Assembly (NCBI GenBank): GCA_037445875.1
Contig: JBBIJR010000105.1
Location: 1-10,331, forward strand
Direction: 5' to 3'
Length of the DNA: 10,331 bases
From: JBBIJR01 sp037445875
Lineage (GTDB): Bacteria > CLD3 > SB21
A program made the translations under genes and the position numbers. The notes below the pieces were generated by a model. That model was given only the letters and a program-made list of their open reading frames with translations, was not told the origin of the DNA and did not search any database. Shown one piece after another: positions 1 to 5,972 of this stretch; position 1 is the stretch's first letter, and every line of letters begins with the position of its first letter.

Positions 1-930
1 GGCGACGGTCGGCGGTTTTACTCTCCGCTTGTGCGAAGCATCGCAAAGGTGGAGGGCCTGTCCGTGGATGAACTGGATTCCATTCCCGGCTCTGGACTCA
101 ACGGACGGGTTACCAAGAACGATGTCCTGGCCTATCTTTCCAGGCGACCCAAGACGCCCGGGGTTGTCTCCACGACAGCCAAGGTCCCGTCGGAGATCAG
201 CTACCCGTACCAAAAAGAGCGCGTCGAAGTCCTGGAAATGAACAATATCCGCAAGTTGACCGCGGAGCACATGCGCAGGAGCCTTGATACGTCGGCACAC
301 GTGTATACGTTGACCGAGGTAGACATGACCAACGTCGTCAAGCTCCGGGAGAAGAACAAGGCCGCTTTCGAGAGGAAAGAAGGCTTCAGCCTGACGTACA
401 CTCCGTTTCTCATCTACGCAATGGCCAAAGCGGTCAGGGACTTTCCGATGGTGAACGTTTCCGTCGAGGGCACGCGGATCATCAAGAAGAACTACATCAA
501 CGTCGGCATGGCCGTTTCCATCGAGAACAACACGGCCCTCATCGTACCCGTCATCAGGGACGCCGATTCCCTTAATCTGGTGGGGTTGTGCCGTGTTGTC
601 AACGATCTCGCCGTACGTGCCCGCACGAAGAAACTCAAGCCCGAAGAGATCGCCGACGGAACCATCACGCTGACGAACATGGGCGTGTTCGGAAGCGCGG
701 CCGGTTTTGCGATCATCAATCAGCCGCAGGTGGCCATCATGGGTGTTGGCGCAATCAAAAAGAGGCCGGTTGTGATCGAAACGGAGGCCGGCGATACGAT
801 AGGAATCCGGCACATCATGTTTGCATCGCTCTCCTACGATCACCGCGTCGTGGACGGAGCCCTGGGCGGTTCCTACCTGCAGCGCGTGAAAGACTATCTG
901 GAAGCTTTTGATCCGAATGCGACACTGTAG
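1..930 (+). CDS. 2-oxo acid dehydrogenase E2 subunit (dihydrolipoamide acyltransferase), 5'-truncated
   Basis: This is the 3' part of an E2 acyltransferase gene; frame 1 is open from the first base, so the true start and the lipoyl domain(s) lie upstream of the window. E2 forms the core of the pyruvate, 2-oxoglutarate or branched-chain 2-oxo acid dehydrogenase complex and transfers the acyl group from lipoyl-lysine to CoA. The visible 309 residues begin with a peripheral subunit-binding domain (about 7-43: SPLVRSIAKVEGLSVDEL, then a GxGxxGRVTKxD pattern), which docks E1/E3. A linker follows, then the catalytic domain from about residue 80 to the end. The catalytic signature DHRVVDG is present, with the active-site His at visible residue 281 (codon 841-843) and its Asp four residues later. 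TLTNMGVFGSAAGFAIINQP is also typical of the family. A methionine or GTG near position 31 is not a real start, since it falls inside the binding domain. Which oxo acid is used cannot be told from this part. Confidence 0.95.
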   Translation, partial: GDGRRFYSPLVRSIAKVEGLSVDELDSIPGSGLNGRVTKNDVLAYLSRRPKTPGVVSTTAKVPSEISYPYQKERVEVLEMNNIRKLTAEHMRRSLDTSAHVYTLTEVDMTNVVKLREKNKAAFERKEGFSLTYTPFLIYAMAKAVRDFPMVNVSVEGTRIIKKNYINVGMAVSIENNTALIVPVIRDADSLNLVGLCRVVNDLAVRARTKKLKPEEIADGTITLTNMGVFGSAAGFAIINQPQVAIMGVGAIKKRPVVIETEAGDTIGIRHIMFASLSYDHRVVDGALGGSYLQRVKDYLEAFDPNATL

Positions 931-986
931 CCTTCCGGGGCCAATCGCCGCCGGAGAAAGTCCCACGGGGGATTGTCAGTTAGATA

Positions 987-1015
987 TTGACTTTGTGGAG
1001 CGATTCTCGTACCAT
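987..1015 (+). promoter_or_regulatory. Predicted sigma70-type promoter for thrS-infC cluster
   Basis: A -35 box TTGACT (987-992, five of six consensus bases) is followed by a 17-nt spacer and a -10 box TACCAT (1010-1015, four of six). Transcription would start near 1022, giving a leader of about 90 nt before thrS. No convincing intrinsic terminator was found between the E2 gene and this promoter, so read-through from upstream is possible. Confidence 0.6.
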
Positions 1016-1045
1016 GCGCCCACTTTGAAAATGCCCAGCCGGCAT

Positions 1046-1097
1046 ACCTAAATTAACCTGGAGAGCCGCCAGGCCTCGGGTTGGCAATTAATTAGGT
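1046..1097 (+). promoter_or_regulatory. Structured 5' leader of thrS (three-way-junction-like fold)
   Basis: An outer stem pairs 1046-1056 with 1088-1097 (ten base pairs with one bulged A at 1052). It encloses a perfect hairpin CCTGG/CCAGG (1057-1061 with 1069-1073, 7-nt loop) and possibly a short GCC/GGC hairpin (1073-1075 with 1083-1085). The outer stem ends four bases before the AGAGGA ribosome-binding site, so folding could influence thrS translation. Known precedent: E. coli ThrRS represses its own mRNA by binding a tRNA-like leader. No clear threonine anticodon mimic is visible in the loops here, so the regulatory role is inference. Confidence 0.45.
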
Positions 1098-1110
1098 CCC
1101 AGAGGATTCT

Positions 1111-3045
1111 TTGTCACAGATTCAAATCACCTTTCCCGATCATTCAGTCCGTTCGTTTCAACAGGGCATCACACCGCTTGAGATTGCGCGGGCTATCAGC
1201 CGCGGCCTGGCAGACAGGTGCGTGGCCGCGAACGTCAACGGTCGTACCGTCGACCTCACCGCGTCCATCCAGGAAGATGCATCTCTCACCCTGCTTACCT
1301 CGGATACGGACGAGGGCATGCAGGTGTTCTGGCACTCCTCCGCGCACGTAATGGCGCAAGCGGTCAAACGCCTCTGGCCGGAGGCAAAGTTCGAGGACGG
1401 CCCGCCTACGGAAGCCGGATTCTTCTACGATATATGGCTGCCGCATCCGATCAGCCAGGACGATTTTCCGAGAATCGAATCGGAAATGGAAAAGATCGTC
1501 AAGGAAAAGCACTCGTATTTGCGCAAGGAACTTTCACGCTCCGAAGCGATGGAGTTGTTCAGGTCTATCGGCCAGGATTTCAAGATCGAGATCATCAAGA
1601 ACATTCCCGACGAACAAATCATAAGTTCCTACACACAGGGGGAATTTACCGATCTTTGCCGGGGGCCGCACATCCCGCATACCGGCCTGATCAAAGCATT
1701 CAAGATCATGTCCGTCGCGGGGGCGTTCTACAAGGGCGACGAAAGCAACATCCAGCTGCAGCGCCTGCGCGCCATCAGTTTTCCGTCCAAGAAGCAATTG
1801 GATGAGTATCTGACCATGCTGGAGGAGGCAAAAAAAAGAGATCACCGCAAATTGGGCAAGGAGCTGGAACTGTTCTTGATCACGCCCACCATCGGAGGCG
1901 GCCTTCCGGTCTGGCTACCCAACGGTACCGTGTTGCGCCGAACGCTGGAGAACTTCATCAAAGGGGAATTGCTCCGCCGCGGTTACCAGGAGGTGATCAC
2001 ACCCCATATTGGGAATCTCAACCTGTACAGGACGTCCGGACATTATCCGTACTACGCGGACTCGCAGTTTGCTCCGATCAAAGTCGAGGATGAGGAATAC
2101 CTTCTCAAGCCGATGAATTGCCCCCATCATCACCAGATTTATGCTTCCAAGCCGCGCAGTTACCGCGATCTGCCGATCCGGTTGGCAGAATTCGGTACCG
2201 TCTACCGTTACGAGCAGTCGGGTGAACTAACCGGCTTGAGCCGCGTGCGCGGATTCACTCAGGACGACGCACACATCTATTGCCGACACGACCAACTGAA
2301 AGACGAATTGGTCAACGCGGTTGAACTCACGCAGCTGGTATTCAAGACATTCCGGATGGATGTCACGACGCGGTTGTCCTTCCGCGATCCGCAGCGTTCG
2401 GAGAAATTCGCCGGCTCTCCCGAAATGTGGGAGCAGGCTCAGCGCGAGATTCATGAAGTCGCGGATGCGATGGGATTGCAGTATCACATCGGCATCGGCG
2501 AAGCGTCCTTTTATGGTCCGAAGATCGACTTCATCGTCAAAGACGCATTGGGACGCAAGTGGCAGCTCGGAACCGTGCAGGTCGACTATGTCATGCCGGA
2601 GAGATTCGGTCTAGAGTATATCGGATCCGACAATCAGAAACACCGGCCCGTCATCATCCATCGGGCCCCGTTTGGTTCGATGGAACGATTTCTCTCGATT
2701 CTGATTGAGCATTATGCCGGCAATTTTCCGGTGTGGTTGGCGCCGTTGCAGACGGCCGTACTTCCGATCTCGGACAGTCACGCGATGTACGCCGAACGCG
2801 TTCGGGAACGATTGGTCGGGTGCGGAATCCGGGCTGCCGTAGACGTCCGACACGAGAAGATAGGCTACAAGATTCGGGAAGCGGAATTGCGAAAGGTGCC
2901 GTATATCCTCATCGTGGGCGAGAAAGAACTGGCCAACGAGACCGTGTCGGTCAGACGTCACGGCCAAGGTGATCTGGGCGCCACAAGCCTTGAGGCGTTC
3001 ATAGAAACGATGACGGTGAAGATTCAGAGCCGATCGCTCGACTAA
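1111..3045 (+). CDS. thrS: Threonine--tRNA ligase (ThrRS)
   Basis: This class II aminoacyl-tRNA synthetase charges tRNA-Thr with threonine in the cytoplasm. At 644 residues it is full length (E. coli 642). Domains in order: an N-terminal TGS domain (about 1-64); an editing domain with HSSAH (about 75-79) and CRGPH; the catalytic core (about 245-540) containing MNCPHHH, YRYEQSGELTGLSRVRGFTQ (motif 2) and HRAPFGSMERF (motif 3); and a C-terminal anticodon-binding domain (about 545-640). The three zinc ligands that select threonine appear intact as C337, H388 and H517, matching E. coli C334/H385/H511. The start is TTG: an in-frame TAG at 1093-1095 rules out anything longer, AGAGGA at 1101-1106 is a suitable ribosome-binding site, and SQIQITFPD is the expected TGS beginning. 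It is followed after 27 nt by infC, as in many bacteria, and is probably co-transcribed from the promoter at 987-1015. Confidence 0.97.
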   Translation: MSQIQITFPDHSVRSFQQGITPLEIARAISRGLADRCVAANVNGRTVDLTASIQEDASLTLLTSDTDEGMQVFWHSSAHVMAQAVKRLWPEAKFEDGPPTEAGFFYDIWLPHPISQDDFPRIESEMEKIVKEKHSYLRKELSRSEAMELFRSIGQDFKIEIIKNIPDEQIISSYTQGEFTDLCRGPHIPHTGLIKAFKIMSVAGAFYKGDESNIQLQRLRAISFPSKKQLDEYLTMLEEAKKRDHRKLGKELELFLITPTIGGGLPVWLPNGTVLRRTLENFIKGELLRRGYQEVITPHIGNLNLYRTSGHYPYYADSQFAPIKVEDEEYLLKPMNCPHHHQIYASKPRSYRDLPIRLAEFGTVYRYEQSGELTGLSRVRGFTQDDAHIYCRHDQLKDELVNAVELTQLVFKTFRMDVTTRLSFRDPQRSEKFAGSPEMWEQAQREIHEVADAMGLQYHIGIGEASFYGPKIDFIVKDALGRKWQLGTVQVDYVMPERFGLEYIGSDNQKHRPVIIHRAPFGSMERFLSILIEHYAGNFPVWLAPLQTAVLPISDSHAMYAERVRERLVGCGIRAAVDVRHEKIGYKIREAELRKVPYILIVGEKELANETVSVRRHGQGDLGATSLEAFIETMTVKIQSRSLD

Positions 3046-3061
3046 AACAACAACCATCAAC

Positions 3062-3067
3062 GGAGGT
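3062..3067 (+). promoter_or_regulatory. Ribosome-binding site that fixes the infC ATC start
   Basis: GGAGGT is a six-base match to the anti-Shine-Dalgarno sequence and sits five bases before ATC at 3073. The infC frame has a TAA stop at 3067-3069, directly overlapping this site, so translation cannot begin further upstream. No ATG, GTG or TTG occurs in frame until GTG at 3115, which has no comparable site. Confidence 0.85.
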
Positions 3068-3072
3068 AAGCC

Positions 3073-3585
3073 ATCGCAAGGGAAGACAAGATACGGATCA
3101 ACGAACAAATCCGTGTGTCCAAAGTGCGGTTGATTCGCGGAAACGGAGAAATGGTCGGAATCGTGAGTATCGACCAGGCTTTGTCCATGGCGCGGGATGA
3201 GAATCTGGACCTGCTGGAGATTGTGCCGAACGCCGAGCCGCCGGTCTGCAAAATCATCAACTACGGAAAGTACCGGTACGAATTGCAAAAGAAGGAGAAG
3301 GACTCCCGCAAGAAGACGCACATGGGAGAGGTAAAGGAACTGCGCTTCCGCCCGGCGACGGACGATCACGACTATCAGTTCAAGATGAGACACGCGAGGC
3401 GATTCCTCCAGGATGGATACAAAGTGAAAGTAGTGATCGTCTACAAGGGACGTGAAATCGCCAACAAGGAGTTTGGTATCGAGCTGGCGGAACGTCTGGT
3501 AACCGATCTGGAAGAGGTGGGCCGCCTCGACGGGGAGATGAAGTTCGAAGGCCGGAACATGGTTATGATCTTTGTCCGCAAATAA
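3073..3585 (+). CDS. infC: Translation initiation factor IF-3 (non-canonical ATC start)
   Basis: IF-3 binds the 30S subunit, prevents premature joining of 50S, and proofreads the start codon and initiator tRNA. From ATC at 3073 the protein is 170 residues, the normal size. The N-terminal domain opens with AREDKIRINEQIRVSKVRLI, the family signature, then a lysine-rich linker (about 70-85), then the C-terminal 30S-binding domain with KELRFRP and the DHDYQFKMRHARRFL stretch. Beginning at the GTG at 3115 would remove the conserved RINEQIR segment, so ATC is preferred; GGAGGT at 3062-3067 supports it. Known precedent: E. coli infC uses AUU, and IF-3 represses its own synthesis by discriminating against that codon. 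The same autoregulation is inferred here. The gene lies 27 nt after thrS and 23 nt before rpmI, consistent with one operon. Confidence 0.93.
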   Translation: MAREDKIRINEQIRVSKVRLIRGNGEMVGIVSIDQALSMARDENLDLLEIVPNAEPPVCKIINYGKYRYELQKKEKDSRKKTHMGEVKELRFRPATDDHDYQFKMRHARRFLQDGYKVKVVIVYKGREIANKEFGIELAERLVTDLEEVGRLDGEMKFEGRNMVMIFVRK

Positions 3586-3608
3586 GAACACTTTGAGGAG
3601 ATGTGTGT

Positions 3609-3806
3609 ATGCCAAAAATGAAAACCAATAGCGGTGCCAAGAAACGATTCCACGTGACGGGCAAGGGACGATTGCTGAGAAAGAAATCGACGGCACGTCA
3701 CTTGCTGAGCAGCAAGACAAACAAGAGAAAGCGCCATTTGTCCGGGAAACACACTGTGGACAAAGCAGACGAAGGCCGGATCAAGACACTGCTTGCAATG
3801 AAGTAG
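3609..3806 (+). CDS. rpmI: 50S ribosomal protein L35
   Basis: This small, very basic protein of 65 residues is a component of the large ribosomal subunit. It begins PKMKTNSGAKKRFHVTGKG, the standard L35 N-terminus, and ends with KHTVDKADEGRIKTLLAMK, giving the usual length. GAGGAG at 3595-3600 is correctly spaced (8 nt) for the ATG at 3609. An in-frame GTG six bases earlier (3603) would add only two residues and sits too close to the site, so it was not chosen. It lies between infC and rplT in the conserved infC-rpmI-rplT order, and in known systems L20 controls this operon. No L20-binding structure could be recognised by eye. Confidence 0.96.
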   Translation: MPKMKTNSGAKKRFHVTGKGRLLRKKSTARHLLSSKTNKRKRHLSGKHTVDKADEGRIKTLLAMK

Positions 3807-3851
3807 TGCGGCGTGGACTTGCAAGAATTACTTTCTTAAGGAGACTGAAGC

Positions 3852-4202
3852 ATGCCTCGTTCAACCAATAACCCTGCGTCCAAGGCTCGCCGAAAAAAGG
3901 TGTTTAAGCAAGCCAAGGGCTTCTTCGGAAAACGCAAGAACGTGCTCCGGAACACGATTGAGACGGTCGAGAAGGGGATGACCTATGCCACCCGTGACCG
4001 TAAACTGAAAAAGAGAAACCTCCGTTCCCTGTGGATCGTACGCATCAATGCGGCCGTTCGTGCCCAGGGCGTGAGTTACTCGAGGTTCATCAACGCACTG
4101 AAGAAGCACAACGTTGATGTCAATCGGAAGGTGCTTGCCGACTTGGCCATGAATGACGTACCGGCGTTCAACAAGCTAGTGGAGCTCGCCAAGCAGCTTT
4201 GA
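3852..4202 (+). CDS. rplT: 50S ribosomal protein L20
   Basis: L20 is an early assembly protein that binds 23S rRNA directly, and in several bacteria it also represses its own operon. The 116-residue protein has the typical long, basic N-terminal helix (ARRKKVFKQAKGFFGKRKN), the family stretch ATRDRKLKKRNLRSLWIVRI, and the globular C-terminal part (YSRFINALKK onward). Length and composition are normal. AAGGAG at 3838-3843 lies 8 nt before the ATG. The 45-nt gap after rpmI contains nothing else recognisable. An intrinsic terminator begins about 35 nt after the stop, marking the likely 3' end of many transcripts of this operon. Confidence 0.97.
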   Translation: MPRSTNNPASKARRKKVFKQAKGFFGKRKNVLRNTIETVEKGMTYATRDRKLKKRNLRSLWIVRINAAVRAQGVSYSRFINALKKHNVDVNRKVLADLAMNDVPAFNKLVELAKQL

Positions 4203-4212
4203 TTGGAGATCT

Positions 4213-4233
4213 GTCCATCCTGTCCGAATGGAC
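4213..4233 (+). repeat. Hairpin between rplT and the terminator
   Basis: GTCCAT (4213-4218) and ATGGAC (4228-4233) form a perfect six-base-pair stem with a 9-nt loop just upstream of the terminator. An overlapping alternative, CTGTCC with GGACGG (4220-4225 with 4230-4235, one U-G pair), competes for the same bases. Neither invades the terminator stem, so a switching role is not evident. Confidence 0.4.
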
Positions 4234-4236
4234 GGC

Positions 4237-4286
4237 AGAGGAGCCCAAGGCACCAATTACCTGTTGCTTTAGGCTCCTTTTGTTTT
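4237..4286 (+). terminator. Intrinsic terminator / possible attenuator upstream of pheS
   Basis: The stem AGGAGCC/GGCTCCT (4239-4245 with 4272-4278) continues past one C-A mismatch into a second six-pair stem (4247-4252 with 4265-4270, one G-U), closing a 12-nt loop. The tract TTTTGTTTT follows (4278-4286). This has all the parts of a Rho-independent terminator. It lies between two genes often transcribed together, so it either ends the thrS-rplT operon or attenuates entry into pheS. No phenylalanine-rich leader peptide or T-box core was found. Confidence 0.75.
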
Positions 4287-4293
4287 CTATATT
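4264..4293 (+). promoter_or_regulatory. Possible weak promoter for pheS
   Basis: A -10 box TATATT (4288-4293, five of six) follows a poor -35 TTGCTT (4264-4269, three of six) with an 18-nt spacer, overlapping the 3' arm and T-tract of the terminator. It would give a leader of under 20 nt for pheS. The match may be chance in AT-rich DNA. Confidence 0.3.
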
Positions 4294-4316
4294 CTTACCA
4301 GAAGATAGTGGCACAC

Positions 4317-5327
4317 ATGAGCATTGACCTCAAGAAAGCCCGAGAGTCCTTCGCTCTTGAAGCGAAGGGGGCCATCACCCGCGAACTTGTAGACCGGATT
4401 CACGCGAAATACCTGGGTCGCAAAGGTCTGTTGAATCAGGCACGGGAGGAGTTGAAGACCCTGCCGCCGGAGTTGAAACCGCAATTCGGTCGCGATTTGA
4501 ACGACGTGAAGCGTTTCATCGAGGAGACGATACAGCGTCTCAAGATTTCTTTGGAAGGTGACGATAGGGATCCTCAACCGGAGGCCGATCTCACACTGCC
4601 CCAACGGCGGTTTTTCGAGGGACACACCCATCCGCTGACGCACGTACTGGACAGGATCAAATCCATCTTTTTCGGCCTGGGGTTCACCGTCGAAGACGGT
4701 CCGGAGGTGGAATTGGACTACTACAATTTTGAGGCGGTGAATATTCCCAAGGACCACCCCGCACGGGACATGCAGGACACGTTCTTTGTTTCCGAAAGCG
4801 TACTGCTACGTACGCACACCACGCCCGTTCAAGCCAGGGTCATGGAATCAAGGAAGCCGCCCATTCGGATCATTTGTCCCGGGAGGGTGTACCGAAAAGA
4901 TACGCCCGACGCCACCCATTCTCCGGTTTTCAATCAGGTGGAGGGATTGGTAGTCGATGAACACACAAGTTTTGCGGACTTGAAAGGCACGCTGCAGGCT
5001 TTTGTCCACCGTATGTTTGGGCCCGACATCGGCACGCGGTTTCGACCGTCCTTCTTTTCCTTCACGGAGCCAAGCGCAGAGGTGGACATCAGCTGCATTT
5101 TCTGCCGCGGACGGGGGTGTCGGGTGTGCAAACAGTCCGGCTGGATGGAGATCATGGGTGCGGGTATGGTGCATCCGAAGCTCTATGAACGCGCTGGTTA
5201 CGAAACCGATCGATATACCGGCTACGCCTTTGGGATGGGTGTGGATCGCATTGCGATGACCATGCTGGGAGTCAATGACCTGCGTGTGTTCCTGGAAAAC
5301 GATGTTCGTTTTCTGGAACAGTTCTAG
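4317..5327 (+). CDS. pheS: Phenylalanine--tRNA ligase alpha subunit (PheS)
   Basis: PheS is the catalytic subunit of the alpha2-beta2 phenylalanyl-tRNA synthetase. The 336-residue protein is of usual length. It has an N-terminal coiled-coil arm (about 1-90, including AKYLGRKGLLN), then the class II core: PTLPQRRFFEGHTHPLT-like entry (here TLPQRRFFEGHTHPLTHV), motif 2 around GRVYRKDTPDATHSPVFNQV, FTEPSAEVDISC, and motif 3 at GYAFGMGVDRIAM. A CxxC-x4-CxxC knuckle (C260, C263, C268, C271) precedes GWMEIMGAGMVHP, a variant seen in many non-enteric PheS proteins. ATG at 4317 was chosen because it directly precedes the expected SIDLKKARE; its ribosome-binding site is weak, and in-frame GTG at 4308 is an alternative. 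A longer reading from TTG at 4203 would run through the terminator and is rejected. The partner gene pheT does not follow, which is unusual. Confidence 0.95.
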   Translation: MSIDLKKARESFALEAKGAITRELVDRIHAKYLGRKGLLNQAREELKTLPPELKPQFGRDLNDVKRFIEETIQRLKISLEGDDRDPQPEADLTLPQRRFFEGHTHPLTHVLDRIKSIFFGLGFTVEDGPEVELDYYNFEAVNIPKDHPARDMQDTFFVSESVLLRTHTTPVQARVMESRKPPIRIICPGRVYRKDTPDATHSPVFNQVEGLVVDEHTSFADLKGTLQAFVHRMFGPDIGTRFRPSFFSFTEPSAEVDISCIFCRGRGCRVCKQSGWMEIMGAGMVHPKLYERAGYETDRYTGYAFGMGVDRIAMTMLGVNDLRVFLENDVRFLEQF

Positions 5328-5344
5328 AACGGTTCAAAGGAATC

Positions 5345-5572
5345 ATGTCGGCTTTGCTGCGATATCTGTTGGTGGGCGTCTTGGCCGTTTTGGCATTCCG
5401 GCTCTTGCGCCGGCTATTCAACGCGCTTTCGGCTTCCCAAACGGGCTCCCATCGCGGTTCCGCAAGCCGGGACAGTAGCCGTGAAGTGCGGAACGCATCC
5501 TTCCGGGTGGACGACATCGAGGATGCTTCGTACCGTGATGTCGGGAAAGAGCCGAACGATCGTTCTCGCTAA
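5345..5572 (+). CDS. Small single-pass membrane protein of unknown function
   Basis: This 75-residue protein was not recognised. It has one hydrophobic segment near the N-terminus (about residues 4-19, LLRYLLVGVLAVLAFR) followed at once by arginines, so the N-terminus is probably outside or buried and the tail cytoplasmic. The tail is polar, rich in Ser, Arg and Asp, and ends in an acidic patch (FRVDDIEDASYRDVGKE). Small membrane proteins with an IED-x-YxxV-like tail occur in many bacteria, but I cannot assign a family. AAAGGA at 5336-5341 lies just before the ATG (spacing three, rather short). It begins 17 nt after pheS, occupying the place where pheT would be expected, and ends 12 nt before the RidA gene, so it is probably part of that transcript. 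Position and a ribosome-binding site make it likely to be real. Confidence 0.7.
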   Translation: MSALLRYLLVGVLAVLAFRLLRRLFNALSASQTGSHRGSASRDSSREVRNASFRVDDIEDASYRDVGKEPNDRSR

Positions 5573-5584
5573 GACGGAGGTGGT

Positions 5585-5968
5585 ATGGAATCGGTCAACA
5601 CCGCACGGGCGCCCCTTCCGATCGGCCCGTACAGTCAGGGCATGGTTGCGTACGGGAAAATGCTCTTCACTTCCGGCCAGATTGCCATAGACCCTGTGAC
5701 CAACCAGGTCGAGGCCGGCGACATCCGCCATCAAACACGCTTGGTGCTTGAAAACCTGAAGGCGATCCTCGACGAATCCGGCTCTGGCCTGCAATGGGTA
5801 GTCAAGACGACGGTTTATCTGAAGGATATGGGCGAATTTGCTGCCATGAACGAGGTATACGCCGAGTATTTCGGCAACAGCCGGCCTGCGCGCTCCACGG
5901 TGGAGGTTGCACGATTACCCAAAGACGTTCGCGTGGAGATCGACTGTATTGCGATGATTCCTGAGTAG
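5585..5968 (+). CDS. ridA: RidA family reactive enamine/imine deaminase
   Basis: RidA proteins (YjgF/YER057c/UK114 family) hydrolyse reactive 2-aminoacrylate and related enamine/imine intermediates made by PLP enzymes such as threonine dehydratase. The protein has 127 residues, the usual length. Visible signatures are APLPIGPYSQG near the N-terminus, FTSGQIAIDP, and the C-terminal PARSTVEVARLPKDVRVEID. R103 in PARSTV corresponds to the conserved substrate-binding arginine (Arg105 in Salmonella RidA), so deaminase activity is plausible. GGAGG at 5576-5580 supports the ATG at 5585. The gene is 12 nt after the small membrane protein and 4 nt before the lipid kinase gene, suggesting an operon with coupled translation. 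No tie between RidA and the downstream signalling genes is established; the family is often found in miscellaneous operons. Confidence 0.93.
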   Translation: MESVNTARAPLPIGPYSQGMVAYGKMLFTSGQIAIDPVTNQVEAGDIRHQTRLVLENLKAILDESGSGLQWVVKTTVYLKDMGEFAAMNEVYAEYFGNSRPARSTVEVARLPKDVRVEIDCIAMIPE

Positions 5969-5972
5969 CCGT

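Noticed and set aside
933..975. Possible terminator after the E2 gene
   Set aside because: Only a five-pair TCCGG/CCGGA stem is present, with no T-tract after it.
931..1110. T-box riboswitch upstream of thrS
   Set aside because: The leader is too short and the conserved T-box antiterminator sequence is absent.
2611..3720. Large minus-strand open frame of 369 codons across thrS, infC and rpmI
   Set aside because: It lies antisense to three secure conserved genes and its translation shows no family signature; it reflects codon bias of the sense genes.
4203..4316. Upstream extension of pheS to a TTG directly after the rplT stop, adding 38 residues
   Set aside because: The extension runs through the intrinsic terminator, encodes no recognisable PheS sequence, and the normal N-terminus begins at the ATG at 4317.
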